Shown: positions 42,384 through 50,715, counted from the first letter of the stretch. The stretch: 64,000 nt of DNA from Zeimonas sediminis (GCF_023721795.1 NZ_JAMQYE010000001.1:1550001-1614000), one strand, 5' to 3'. Notes: a model not told the origin generated them from the letters alone. Numbers and translations: made by a program.

Positions 42384-44003
42384 ATGGACCGAATCACCTT
42401 GTCCGCCATGCTCGCGCATCACCGGCCTCGCGAGCCCGGCGCACCGGTCCTGACCGACGATCGCCGGTCGCTGGACCTTGCGGCCTTCGAGGCGCTGGTC
42501 CGGCGCGCCGTGGCCTGGCTCCACGGGCAGGGAATCGGCCGCGGCGACCGCGTGGGCGTCTGGCTGCCGAACCGGGTCGAGTGGCTCGTCCTGCTGTTCG
42601 CGCTCGCGCGCCTTGGCGCGACGCTCGTGTCGATCAATACCCGTTATCGGGCCGCGGAGGTCGCATACCTGCTCGAGCGCTCGGGCGCGCGGCTGCTCGT
42701 GCTGCAGGGCGCCCTGCGCGGCGTCGACTTCCCGGCCGTGCTGGCGGGCATCGAACCGGGCACGGTGCCGGCGCTCGAGCGGATCGCGGTGCTCGCCGAC
42801 CCGGCCGCCCGGCCCGCGCACTTGCTCGGCAGGCCGACCCTGGGGTTCCACCTTGCCGACCTGCCGCCGGACCCGGGGCCCGACGACCCGGCCGCCGCGC
42901 ACTGCGGCGATCCCGAGTCGATCGCGATCCTGTTCACCACGTCGGGTACCACCCGCAGGCCCAAGCTGGTGATGCACACGCAGCACACGCTGGCCTGCCA
43001 CGCGGCGCACGTCGCGCGCGCCAACCGCCTGGACGCGCCCGGCGCCTGCCTGCTCGGCGCGCTGCCGCTGTGCGGCACCTTCGGGCTCACCGGCGTGCTC
43101 GCCGCGCTGTCAGCGGGCGCGCCGGTCGTGCTGGTCGAGTCCTTCGACGGCGCGAACGCCGCGCGGCTCGTGCGCGAGCGCGCCGTCACGCACGCGTACG
43201 GAAGCGACGAGATGTTCCGCAGGATGCTCGACGCCGCGCCCGGCCCCCGCCCCTTCCCTTCGGCGCGGGTGTTCGGGTTCGCGGCCTTCCAGCCCGGGGC
43301 CGCGGAGTTCGCGAAGGCCGCCGTGGCCCGCGACGTGCCGATGCTCGGACTCTACGGTTCGAGCGAGGTGCAGGCGCTGTTCGCGATACAGGATCCCGCC
43401 GAGGGCGTCGACGCCCGGGTCGAAGGCGGCGGCGTGCCGGCCGCCCCGGACGCATCGGTCCGGATACGCGACATGGAGACCGGCGAGCTCGTCGGCCCCG
43501 GGATCGACGGCGAGATCGAGATCCGCGCGCCGGGCAACTTCGTCGGCTACCTGAACGACGCGCAGGCCACCGCGTCGGCGATCGACCCCGAGGGCTTCTT
43601 CCGGACAGGCGACATCGGCCACCTGCGATCCGACGGCAGCTTCGTGTACCTGACGCGGCGCGGCGACGCGATCCGGCTGGGAGGCTTCCTGGTGAACCCG
43701 GGCGAGATCGAGGACGAGCTCGGCGCGCTCGCCGGCGTCGCCGGCGCGGCCGTGATCGCGGTCGAGATCGACGGCCGGGCGCGCTGCGTGGCCTTCGTCG
43801 TGCGCGAGGCCGGCGCGGCCATCGAGGAAGCGGCCCTGATCGAGGCAGCCAGGAACCGGATGGCCGGCTTCAAGGTCCCGGCCAGGGTCTGGTTCGTCGA
43901 CGCGCTGCCGGTCACCGCGAGCGCGAACGGCACCAAGGTGCAGCGCGCGCGGCTCCGCGAAATGGCGATGGAGCGGCTGGACGCCCCCGCGGGCGGCGAC
44001 TGA
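42384..44003 (+). CDS. AMP-forming acyl-CoA ligase (ANL superfamily)
   Basis: 539 residues from the ATG at 42384, which has a ggag ribosome site 6 bases upstream; an ATG at 42372 is less well placed. The P-loop reads TTSGTTRRPKLVMHT (185-199), with Arg and Leu where glycines are usual. YGSSEVQ is the A5 motif, FFRTGDIGHL and GGFLVNPGEIEDEL follow, and the catalytic Lys is in NGTKVQRARL near the end. It activates a carboxylic acid to its CoA thioester through an acyl-AMP. Divergent from the Liv transporter operon and upstream of iclR; shared palindromes suggest co-regulation. The acid is unknown. Confidence 0.86.
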   Translation: MDRITLSAMLAHHRPREPGAPVLTDDRRSLDLAAFEALVRRAVAWLHGQGIGRGDRVGVWLPNRVEWLVLLFALARLGATLVSINTRYRAAEVAYLLERSGARLLVLQGALRGVDFPAVLAGIEPGTVPALERIAVLADPAARPAHLLGRPTLGFHLADLPPDPGPDDPAAAHCGDPESIAILFTTSGTTRRPKLVMHTQHTLACHAAHVARANRLDAPGACLLGALPLCGTFGLTGVLAALSAGAPVVLVESFDGANAARLVRERAVTHAYGSDEMFRRMLDAAPGPRPFPSARVFGFAAFQPGAAEFAKAAVARDVPMLGLYGSSEVQALFAIQDPAEGVDARVEGGGVPAAPDASVRIRDMETGELVGPGIDGEIEIRAPGNFVGYLNDAQATASAIDPEGFFRTGDIGHLRSDGSFVYLTRRGDAIRLGGFLVNPGEIEDELGALAGVAGAAVIAVEIDGRARCVAFVVREAGAAIEEAALIEAARNRMAGFKVPARVWFVDALPVTASANGTKVQRARLREMAMERLDAPAGGD

Positions 44004-44083
44004 ACGTCATTTCGCTCTTCGAAACCTTCGAGGAACTCGATTGACGCGACTCGACGCGGCCCCTAGCATGAATCCGCGCATGG

Positions 44084-44105
44084 GTTCATTGAATGAAATT
44101 TCATT
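44084..44105. promoter_or_regulatory. IclR-type operators upstream of iclR
   Basis: Two overlapping palindromes: GTTCATTGAATGAAA (44084-44098, perfect except for the outermost pair) and AATGAAATTTCATT (44092-44105, perfect). They end 12 bases before the iclR ATG and share the core of the Liv-operon operator. This fits autorepression by the IclR protein. Confidence 0.65.
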
Positions 44106-44117
44106 CGAGGCATCGTG

Positions 44118-44945
44118 ATGAGCAGATCGCCCCGCGGCAGCGCCAGGCCCGCCCCGACCTCCTCGGTGCAGCGCGCTTGCCGGATCCTCCAGGTGCTTTC
44201 CGACACGCGCAACGGGAGGCTCACCGACATCGCCGCCGCCGCCGGGCAGGACAAGGCAACCGTGCTGCGGCTGCTCGACGTGCTGGCCGGCGAGGGCTTC
44301 GTCGTGCGCGACCCGGCCAGCAAGCGTTACTCGCTGGGCGCCGAGGTGTTCGTGCTGGGCGCCGCCGCCGCCGCCCGCTTCGATCCGCGGCCGATCGCCC
44401 GCCCGTCCCTGATCCGGCTGGCGAACGCGTTCCAGGACAGCACCATCCTGTCGATCGCGCGGGGCGCGGAGTCGGTCTGCGTCGACGTGGAGCTCGGCAG
44501 CTTCCCGATCCGAGCCACCTACCTCGAGGTCGGCAGCCGCAGGCCGCTCGGCGCCGGCGCGGGCAGCCTGGCGCTGCTCGCATGGATGCCGGACCCGGAG
44601 ATCGAGGCGCTGATGCCGTCGATCCTCGCGGGCCTGGGCCGCTATCCGCGAATCACGCAAAAGGCGCTCGAGCGCCACGTCGCGCAGTCGCGCAAGCGCG
44701 GCTACGCGGTCATGCTCGATCTGGTCGTCGACAAGATGGGCGGGATCGCGATGCCGATCCTCGGCGGCGACGGGCGGCCGGTCGCGGCGATCAGCATCGC
44801 GGCCCTGACCGAGCGGATCGTGTCGCGCGAGGCAGCGCTCGCCGAGGCGCTGAGGCGCGAAGTCGCGGCTTGCGAGGCGATCGGGGCCCTCGGCGCGGCG
44901 GCCCGCTCCACCGGCGCGACCAGGCACCGCGCGGACAGCGCGTGA
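44118..44945 (+). CDS. IclR-family transcriptional regulator
   Basis: 275 residues from the ATG at 44118; a GTG lies one codon earlier. The N-terminal winged helix reads SVQRACRILQVLSDTRNGRLTDIAAAAGQDKATVLRLLDVLAGEGFVVRD. The C-terminal effector domain includes ILSIARGAESVCVDVELGS and GIAMPILGGDGRPVAAISIAALTERI. It probably controls its own gene, the upstream acyl-CoA ligase and the divergent Liv operon through the palindromes described; the effector may be the acid or its CoA ester. It is followed after 48 bases by the NDP-forming ligase. Confidence 0.9.
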   Translation: MSRSPRGSARPAPTSSVQRACRILQVLSDTRNGRLTDIAAAAGQDKATVLRLLDVLAGEGFVVRDPASKRYSLGAEVFVLGAAAAARFDPRPIARPSLIRLANAFQDSTILSIARGAESVCVDVELGSFPIRATYLEVGSRRPLGAGAGSLALLAWMPDPEIEALMPSILAGLGRYPRITQKALERHVAQSRKRGYAVMLDLVVDKMGGIAMPILGGDGRPVAAISIAALTERIVSREAALAEALRREVAACEAIGALGAAARSTGATRHRADSA

Positions 44946-44993
44946 GCGCCGACCGCTGACTCCCACACACGCATCGACGCCGAGGCGACGACC

Positions 44994-47075
44994 ATGGACG
45001 ACACGCTGCAGTTCGCTCTTGCCCCCCGGTCGGTCGCCGTCATCGGCGCCTCGGACGACCCGAACAAGATCGGTGGACGCCCGATCCACTACATGCTGCG
45101 CCACGGCTTCGCCGGCCGGATCCTGCCGGTCAACCCCAGCCGGGCGAAGATCCAGGGGATAGCGGCCTTCGCGTCGCTGGCGGCCCTGCCCGAGACGCCC
45201 GAGCTGGCGGTGATCGCCGTGGCCGGAGAGGCCGCGGTCGAGGCGGTGGAAGCCTGCGCGAAGCGCGGCGTGAGGGTCGCGGTGATCATCGCGTCGGGCT
45301 TCGGCGAGACCGGCGCGGCGGGGCGCGCTATCCAGCAGGCGATGGTGACCAGCGCGCGTGCCCACGGCATGCGGCTGGTCGGCCCGAACACCCAGGGGAT
45401 CGCCAATTTCGGCAACGGCGCGATCGCCAACTTCTCGACCATGTTCGGCGAGCTGCCGCCCCTCGACGGACCGGTCGCGATCTGCAGCCAGAGCGGCGGC
45501 ATGAGCCAGGTGGTCTACGGCCTGGTCCGCAACCGCGGCATCGGCGTGCGGCACGTGCACGCGACCGGCAACGAGGCCGACCTGACGGTCGCGGACTTCG
45601 CGGTGGCCTGCGCCCTCGATCCGGACGTCCGGCTGATCCTCCTGTACCTGGAGTCGATCGCCGAGCCGGAGCGACTCGCCCGCGCGGCAGCGATCGCCCG
45701 CGAGCGCGACGTGCCGATCGTGGCGATCAAGGCGGGCCGCTCGGCGAGCGGCCAGCGCGCCGCCAGCTCGCACACCGGCGCGCTGGCCAACGAGGACCGC
45801 GTGGTCGACGCATTCCTGAGGCGCCATGGCATCTGGCGAGCGCGCGACCCGCATGCGCTGGCGCTCGCCGCCGAGGCCTACCTGAAGGGCTGGCGCCCCG
45901 AGGGCAGGCGGCTCGTGGTCATCAGCAACTCCGGCGCCAGCTGCGTTCTGGCCGCCGACGAAGCCGAGGCCCTGTCGCTGCCGCTCGCCGAGCTCGCGCC
46001 GGAAACGCGCGCGGCCGTCGCGGCGAAGCTGCCCGGCTTCGCCAGCGCCGCCAACCCGATCGACATCACCGCCGCGCTGCTGCAGAACAGCCGCCTGTTC
46101 GGCGACGTGCTGCCGGTGCTGGCCGGCGACCCGGCCGCCGACCTCTTCTTCATCGACATCCCGGTGGCGGGCGCAGGCTACGACGTCGACGCCTTCGCGC
46201 GCGACACCGCGGGCTTCGCGCAGGCCACCGGCAAGCCGGTCGTGGTCGCCGTCGCGCAGGAATCGATCCGCGACGTGTTCCGCGCGGCCGGCGTCGTCGC
46301 CTACGCGGACGGCACCGACGCGCTGAATGCGCTGGCCCAGCTGGCCTCGCACACCGAGTTGATGCGCGCTCCGGCTGCGGCCTGGCCGGGCCCCGAGCGG
46401 GTGTCGCTGCCCGAGGGCGCGGGCGGCTTCCTGGACGAAGCCGCGAGCCTCGCCGTCCTCGAAGCGCGCGGCCTTCCGGTGGTCGCCCACCGCCTGTGCC
46501 GCAGCGCCGACGAGGCGCGCGCGGCCTTCGCGGCGATCGGCGGGCCGGTGGCGGTGAAGGCCTGCTCGGCCGACGTGCCGCACAAGTCCGAGCACGGGCT
46601 GGTTGCGCTGGGCGTGGCCGACGAAGCCGCGGCGATCGCCGCTTTCGAGGCGCAGTCCGCGAAGCTCGACGCGATGCGCGCCAGCCGTCAGGGAGTCATC
46701 GTGGCCGAGATGCGCCGCGGCCGGCACGAGTTCATGGTCGGCGCGCGAATCGACCCGGTGTTCGGGCCCGTCGTGCTGGTGGGCGACGGCGGCCGCTACG
46801 TCGAAGCGCTGAAGGATTTCGCGATCCTGCTTCCGCCCTTCGATGCCGGCGAAGTGCTGCAGGCCCTGCACGGCCTGCGGATCGCCCCGCTTTTCGGCGG
46901 CCTGCGCGGCGAGCCGCCGATGGACCTCGAGGCGCTCGCGGCAATCGCGGTCGGCGTCGGCCGCCTGCTGCGCGATGCGCAGGGCAGCATCGCGTCGATC
47001 GACCTGAACCCGGTGATCGTCGGTGCGGCCGGCGAGGGCGCGGTGATCGTCGACGCGCTGGTCGAGCGGGGGTGA
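44994..47075 (+). CDS. NDP-forming acyl-CoA synthetase (acetate-CoA ligase ADP-forming family)
   Basis: 693 residues, alpha and beta parts fused. The CoA-binding domain begins RSVAVIGASDDPNKIGGRPIHY. The succinyl-CoA-ligase-like part has ICSQSGGMSQVVYGLVRNRGIG, and the phospho-His is His260 in SSHTGALANED. The C-terminal ATP-grasp domain (about 470-690) has GGPVAVKACSADVPHKSEHGLVALG. It makes acyl-CoA from acid, CoA and ATP with ADP and phosphate as products. Located after iclR, it is a second CoA ligase for the same putative pathway. The substrate is unknown; homologues act on acetate, pimelate or aromatic acids such as ferulate. Confidence 0.86.
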   Translation: MDDTLQFALAPRSVAVIGASDDPNKIGGRPIHYMLRHGFAGRILPVNPSRAKIQGIAAFASLAALPETPELAVIAVAGEAAVEAVEACAKRGVRVAVIIASGFGETGAAGRAIQQAMVTSARAHGMRLVGPNTQGIANFGNGAIANFSTMFGELPPLDGPVAICSQSGGMSQVVYGLVRNRGIGVRHVHATGNEADLTVADFAVACALDPDVRLILLYLESIAEPERLARAAAIARERDVPIVAIKAGRSASGQRAASSHTGALANEDRVVDAFLRRHGIWRARDPHALALAAEAYLKGWRPEGRRLVVISNSGASCVLAADEAEALSLPLAELAPETRAAVAAKLPGFASAANPIDITAALLQNSRLFGDVLPVLAGDPAADLFFIDIPVAGAGYDVDAFARDTAGFAQATGKPVVVAVAQESIRDVFRAAGVVAYADGTDALNALAQLASHTELMRAPAAAWPGPERVSLPEGAGGFLDEAASLAVLEARGLPVVAHRLCRSADEARAAFAAIGGPVAVKACSADVPHKSEHGLVALGVADEAAAIAAFEAQSAKLDAMRASRQGVIVAEMRRGRHEFMVGARIDPVFGPVVLVGDGGRYVEALKDFAILLPPFDAGEVLQALHGLRIAPLFGGLRGEPPMDLEALAAIAVGVGRLLRDAQGSIASIDLNPVIVGAAGEGAVIVDALVERG

Positions 47076-47214
47076 GGCGCCGGCTGGCTGTCCGCAGGAC
47101 GTGCCGTTTCCAGGCCGCGCAGGCGGGTCCCGCCCCGGCCGCATGGCATCATCCGGCAACCCGGACACTGGCCGCGCCCAGTGCCTTCGCCTCGCTCCTC
47201 CTGCCCCTGCCCGC

Positions 47215-47913
47215 ATGAATCCCGGTTACCGCCTCGGCGCCCGCGAGGCGCTCGGCACCCCCGCCGCGGTGCTCGCGGCCGGCTACGTCGGCTACGGCGC
47301 GCTGTCGTCCGACGTCGGTTTCTCCCTCTGGGCGACGCTGCTTTCGACCGCCGCGATCTGGGCGCTGCCCGGACAGCTGATCCTGGTCGAGATGTCGTCG
47401 TCGGGCGCGCCGCTGTTCGCGATCCTGCTGGCGGTCGCCTTCTCCGCGGTCCGCTTCCTGCCGATGACGGTCTCGCTGCTGCCCGCGCTTCGCGCGCCGG
47501 CGCACGGCCGCGCCAAGGAGTTCCTGGCAGCCCACCTGATCGCGATGACCGGCTGGATCATGGCGATGCGCCGCACGCCCGAGCTCCCGGTCGCCGACCG
47601 CCTGCCCTACTTCATCGGCTTCGCGCTGGCGCTCTGGCTCGTGTCGATCGCGGCCACCGGCGCCGGCTTCCTGATCGCCGGCAGCCTGCCGCCGGTCACC
47701 AAGAGCGCCTTCGTGTTCATGAACCCGGTCTACTTCCTGCTGCTGATGCTGTCCGACGCGCGCACCCGCGTGATGGCGTTGTCGCTGGCCGGCGGCGCCG
47801 TCTGCGGCCCGCTGATCTACCTGCTCGCGCCGCAGTGGAGCGTGCTGGGCGGCGGGCTGATCGGCGGCACCGCAGCGTTCGCGATTCACCGGTACGCGAG
47901 CCGCCATGACTGA
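47215..47913 (+). CDS. azlC: AzlC-family branched-chain amino acid exporter, large subunit
   Basis: 232 residues with about seven TM helices. The family pattern is EALGTPAAVLAAGYVGYGALSSDVGFSLW near the start and FAILLAVAFSAVRFLPMTVSLLP in the centre. With the small AzlD subunit it forms an exporter of branched-chain or related amino acids (BrnFE/YgaZH type). azlD overlaps its 3' end by 8 bases. Start ATG at 47215; the 139-base gap upstream shows no clear promoter. Confidence 0.86.
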   Translation: MNPGYRLGAREALGTPAAVLAAGYVGYGALSSDVGFSLWATLLSTAAIWALPGQLILVEMSSSGAPLFAILLAVAFSAVRFLPMTVSLLPALRAPAHGRAKEFLAAHLIAMTGWIMAMRRTPELPVADRLPYFIGFALALWLVSIAATGAGFLIAGSLPPVTKSAFVFMNPVYFLLLMLSDARTRVMALSLAGGAVCGPLIYLLAPQWSVLGGGLIGGTAAFAIHRYASRHD

Positions 47914-48232
47914 GTCGCTGCTTGTCGCGATCTGCGGGGCTGCCACCTACCTGTGGCGCGGGCTGGGTGTCGTGCTGTCCGGGCGCGTGCGCACCGAGAG
48001 CCCGGTCTTCACCTGGGTCGGCTGCGTGGCCTGGGCGATGATTGCCGGGCTCACGATGCGCATCCTTCTGATGCCCGCGGGCGTGCTGGCCGAAACCTCG
48101 CTGCTCGATCGCGCGATCGGCAGCGCGGTCGCGATGCTGCTCTACTTCGTACTGAGCCGGCGCAACCTTTTCCTCGGCGTCGGCTCGGCATTCGTCACGA
48201 TGATCGTGCTGTCGCTTCTGCAGCGCGCCTGA
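47906..48232 (+). CDS. azlD: AzlD-family small transporter subunit
   Basis: 108 residues, the usual AzlD size, with four hydrophobic segments: SLLVAICGAATYLWRGLGVVLSG, VGCVAWAMIAGLTMRILLM, AIGSAVAMLLYFVLSRR and FLGVGSAFVTMIVLSLL. The obligate partner of AzlC, encoded with an 8-base overlap. Confidence 0.87.
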   Translation: MTESLLVAICGAATYLWRGLGVVLSGRVRTESPVFTWVGCVAWAMIAGLTMRILLMPAGVLAETSLLDRAIGSAVAMLLYFVLSRRNLFLGVGSAFVTMIVLSLLQRA

Positions 48233-48248
48233 TTGCGAGGGAACCCAC

Positions 48249-48662
48249 GTGAATCCGATCTCCAGCTTCGACGACCTGCTGCAGGCGGCACGCCAGCAGC
48301 CCGAGCCCCAGCGCCTGCTCTTCGTGTTCGCCAACGTCGAGCTGCCCGACAAGCCCACTCGCGAGCAGCGCGCCGAGTTCGACGCGGGCCGCGGCGGAAC
48401 GCTGGCGCCGGTCATGTGCGTGGACAAGGCGGCCGACGAGCTGCCGGACTTCGCCGCGCTGGTCGGCGAGTCGGAGCAGTTCGGGCAGCCGTGGGCGGTC
48501 GTCTTCGCGGGCGCGCTGTCGGGCCGCGACGGCCGCGCGCCGGCCGAGACCGAAGTCGAGAAGGCGCTCGAGCGCATGATCGAATCGATCAAGGGCGGCG
48601 CGATCGGGTCGATGATCCCGTTCGACAGGAAGGGGCGGATCCTGGCGCTCAGCGGCGGCTGA
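48249..48662 (+). CDS. Conserved hypothetical protein (often mislabelled ribonucleotide reductase alpha subunit)
   Basis: 137 residues from a GTG. Soluble and acidic. Recognisable parts are SFDDLLQAARQQPEPQRLLFVFANVELP, GTLAPVMCVDKAADELPDF and IKGGAIGSMIPFDRKGRILALSGG. Similar proteins are widespread in Burkholderiales; databases sometimes name them after ribonucleotide reductase, but no catalytic feature of that enzyme is present. It follows azlCD by 16 bases and may share the transcript. Function unknown. Confidence 0.72.
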   Translation: MNPISSFDDLLQAARQQPEPQRLLFVFANVELPDKPTREQRAEFDAGRGGTLAPVMCVDKAADELPDFAALVGESEQFGQPWAVVFAGALSGRDGRAPAETEVEKALERMIESIKGGAIGSMIPFDRKGRILALSGG

Positions 48663-48752
48663 CGGCGGCTCGCCCTGCGGCCGAGGCGGCAGGCCTGGCG
48701 CTGTTGCTGCAGGCGGCGCCGCTCTTCGACCTGCGAGGGCGCCTAGGCAAGG

Positions 48753-48760
48753 TGTAAAGT
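48753..48760 (+). promoter_or_regulatory. -10-like box immediately before the EamA gene
   Basis: tgTAAAGT: the TAAAGT hexamer ends 7 bases before the ATG at 48768, so transcription would begin at the start codon. No ribosome site is visible between hexamer and ATG. Confidence 0.38.
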
Positions 48761-48767
48761 CCGGCGC

Positions 48768-49700
48768 ATGCCAGGCTCTCCTTCCAGCGCCGGCGGGACG
48801 CTTCCCCGCTGGCTGGGCGTCGTCGCCCTGCTCGCGATCGCAAGCACCTTCGGCGCCAACCACGTTGCGGCGCGGCTGGCGTTCGATCACGGCGTCAGCG
48901 TGACCACCGCGGTATCGGTGCGCTCGGTGGGCACCGTGCTGTTCGTGCTGGCCCTGCTGCGGCTGTCCCGGGTGCCGCTGCGGGTTCCGGCACCCACGCT
49001 TCGCCGCGGGCTGGCGATCGGCTTGCTGGTGGCGGTGCAAAGCTGGTGCATCTACTCGGCGGTGGCGCGCATTCCAGTTGCGCTGGCGCTGCTGGTCTTC
49101 AATACCTTCCCGATCATGCTGGGGCTGGTTTCCTGGGTCGCCGGCGGCGAGCGCCCGGCGCCTCGCACGCTGGTCGCGATGCCGGTCGCCCTGCTCGGGC
49201 TGGCGATCGCGCTCGACGTGGCCGGCGTCGCGGACGCGGCCACGGCGGAAGGCGGGCGATCGGCCTTCGCAACCATGCTGCCAGGCGTGGGCTTCGCGCT
49301 CGGCGCATCGGTCGCGTTCGGGGTCGCGCTGTACCTGACCGGCCGCTGGCTGCCGGCGATCGACGGCCGGCTGCGCACGCTGATGTTCATGACCACGGTG
49401 GGAATCGTGTCGATTGCGGCGGGTGCCGCGGGCACCGGCTTCGGCTGGCCGCAGGACGCTCCAGGCTGGGTCGGGCTGGCGCTGCTGACCGTGCTCTACG
49501 GCTCTGCGATCACCGCGCTGTTCGTCGTGCTGCCGAGGCTGGGCGCGGTCAACAACGCGGCGATCATGAACATCGAGCCGGTCGCGGCGCTGGTGCTCGC
49601 CTGGCTGCTTCTCGGACAGACCGTGTCGCCGGTCCAGTTGCTCGGCGGCGCGATCGTGATCGGCGCGATCGTGTTCCTGAGCACCGGACGGCGCCCCTGA
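48768..49700 (+). CDS. EamA/DMT-family transporter
   Basis: 310 residues with ten hydrophobic segments in two EamA repeats: WLGVVALLAIASTFGANHVAARLAF begins the first, and GVGFALGASVAFGVALYLTGRWL the second. The last helices contain MNIEPVAALVLAWLLLGQTVSPVQLLGGAIVIGAIV, the classical EamA ending. An inner-membrane exporter of metabolites; substrate unknown. The last codons are the first copy of a 20-bp tandem repeat that runs on past the stop. Confidence 0.87.
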   Translation: MPGSPSSAGGTLPRWLGVVALLAIASTFGANHVAARLAFDHGVSVTTAVSVRSVGTVLFVLALLRLSRVPLRVPAPTLRRGLAIGLLVAVQSWCIYSAVARIPVALALLVFNTFPIMLGLVSWVAGGERPAPRTLVAMPVALLGLAIALDVAGVADAATAEGGRSAFATMLPGVGFALGASVAFGVALYLTGRWLPAIDGRLRTLMFMTTVGIVSIAAGAAGTGFGWPQDAPGWVGLALLTVLYGSAITALFVVLPRLGAVNNAAIMNIEPVAALVLAWLLLGQTVSPVQLLGGAIVIGAIVFLSTGRRP

Positions 49701-49751
49701 GCACCGGTCGGCGACCCTGAGCGCCGGTCGGCGACCCTGAGCGCCGCACGG
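49672..49751 (+). repeat. Four 20-bp tandem repeats over the 3' end of the EamA gene
   Basis: Unit: cg(a/c)ccctgagc(g/a)ccggtcgg. Copies end at 49691 (diverged, in the coding sequence), 49711, 49731 and 49751. The stop codon TGA is in the second copy, and the later copies carry the same TGA in the same position relative to the unit. The remainder of the gap to fpr shows no gene. Confidence 0.75.
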
Positions 49752-49870
49752 CCACGCTGGAAGCGGGACCGCGGCCCCGCGCGCCGAGCGGCGGCGGTCG
49801 ACCCGCGTCGCGGATCCGGGGCCCGAAAGGCGCGAGAATCGCGACTTTCCCGCACCGCAAGCAGATCCTC

Positions 49871-50647
49871 GTGTCCGCCTTCAACACCGAAACCGTGACC
49901 CAGGTCCGTCACTGGGACGACCGCCTCTTCAGCTTCCGCACCACCCGCGACCGCAGCCTGCGCTTCCACAACGGGCATTTCGTGATGCTCGGCCTGGAGG
50001 TCGACGGCCGGCCGCTGATGCGGGCCTACAGCATCGCCAGCGCGAACCACGAGGACTTCCTCGAGTTCCTCAGCATCGAGGTGCCCAACGGGCCGCTGAC
50101 CTCGCGCCTGCAGCACCTGCAGGTCGGCGACAAGGTACTGGTCAGCCGCAAGCCGACCGGCACGCTGGTCGCGTCCGACCTGCTGTCCGGCAAGCGGCTC
50201 TGGCTGCTCGCCACCGGCACCGGGCTCGCGCCCTTCATGAGCATCGTCAAGGACCCCGAGGTCTACGAGCGCTTCGAGAAGGTGATCCTGGTGCACGGCG
50301 TGCGACGCGTCAGCGAACTCGCCTACGCCGACTACATCGAGAAGGAACTGCCGCAGGACGAATTCCTCGGCGAGATGATCCGCGAGAAGCTGCTGTACTA
50401 CCCCACGGTCACCCGCGAGCCCTTCCGCAACCAGGGGCGGATCACCGCTCTGCTGGAGTCGGGCAAGCTCGAGGCCGACCTCGGCCTGCCGCCGATCGCG
50501 CCGGCCGAGGATCGCTTCATGCTGTGCGGCAGCGTGGCGATGCTCGCCGACCTGCGCGCGCTGCTCGACGCCAGGGGCTTCCGGCTCTCGCCACAGACCG
50601 GCCACGCCGGCGACTACGTGATCGAGAAGTCGTTCGCCGAGAAGTGA
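49871..50647 (+). CDS. fpr: Ferredoxin-NADP(+) reductase
   Basis: 258 residues from a GTG. The FAD-binding domain has GHFVMLGLEVDGRPLMRAYSIAS (RxYS motif), and the NADP domain has LLATGTGLAPFMSIVKDPEVYERF. The C-terminus VIEKSFAEK is typical of bacterial subclass II FPRs, which lack the aromatic end of plastid enzymes. It passes electrons between NADPH and ferredoxin or flavodoxin. It is followed by a strong terminator and stands alone. Confidence 0.93.
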   Translation: MSAFNTETVTQVRHWDDRLFSFRTTRDRSLRFHNGHFVMLGLEVDGRPLMRAYSIASANHEDFLEFLSIEVPNGPLTSRLQHLQVGDKVLVSRKPTGTLVASDLLSGKRLWLLATGTGLAPFMSIVKDPEVYERFEKVILVHGVRRVSELAYADYIEKELPQDEFLGEMIREKLLYYPTVTREPFRNQGRITALLESGKLEADLGLPPIAPAEDRFMLCGSVAMLADLRALLDARGFRLSPQTGHAGDYVIEKSFAEK

Positions 50648-50683
50648 GGTGAGCGCGGCGGCGCAAGCGTCGCCGCCGTGGCG

Positions 50684-50715
50684 AGGGGCCGGCCTGGAGC
50701 CGGCCCTTCCTTTTT
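50684..50715 (+). terminator. Rho-independent terminator after fpr
   Basis: Stem GGGCCGGC/GCCGGCCC (50686-50693 with 50699-50706), loop ctgga, then ttccttttt. An additional GC hairpin (gcggcggcgcaagcgtcgccgc) lies just before it. Confidence 0.85.

Noticed and set aside
44007-47216. A 1069-residue open frame antisense to iclR and the NDP-forming ligase
   Set aside because: The opposite strand has clear domain motifs throughout; the antisense product is low-complexity His/Arg/Asp-rich shadow.
48249-48662. Ribonucleotide reductase alpha subunit
   Set aside because: Far too short and without the catalytic cysteines or the ten-stranded barrel motifs.
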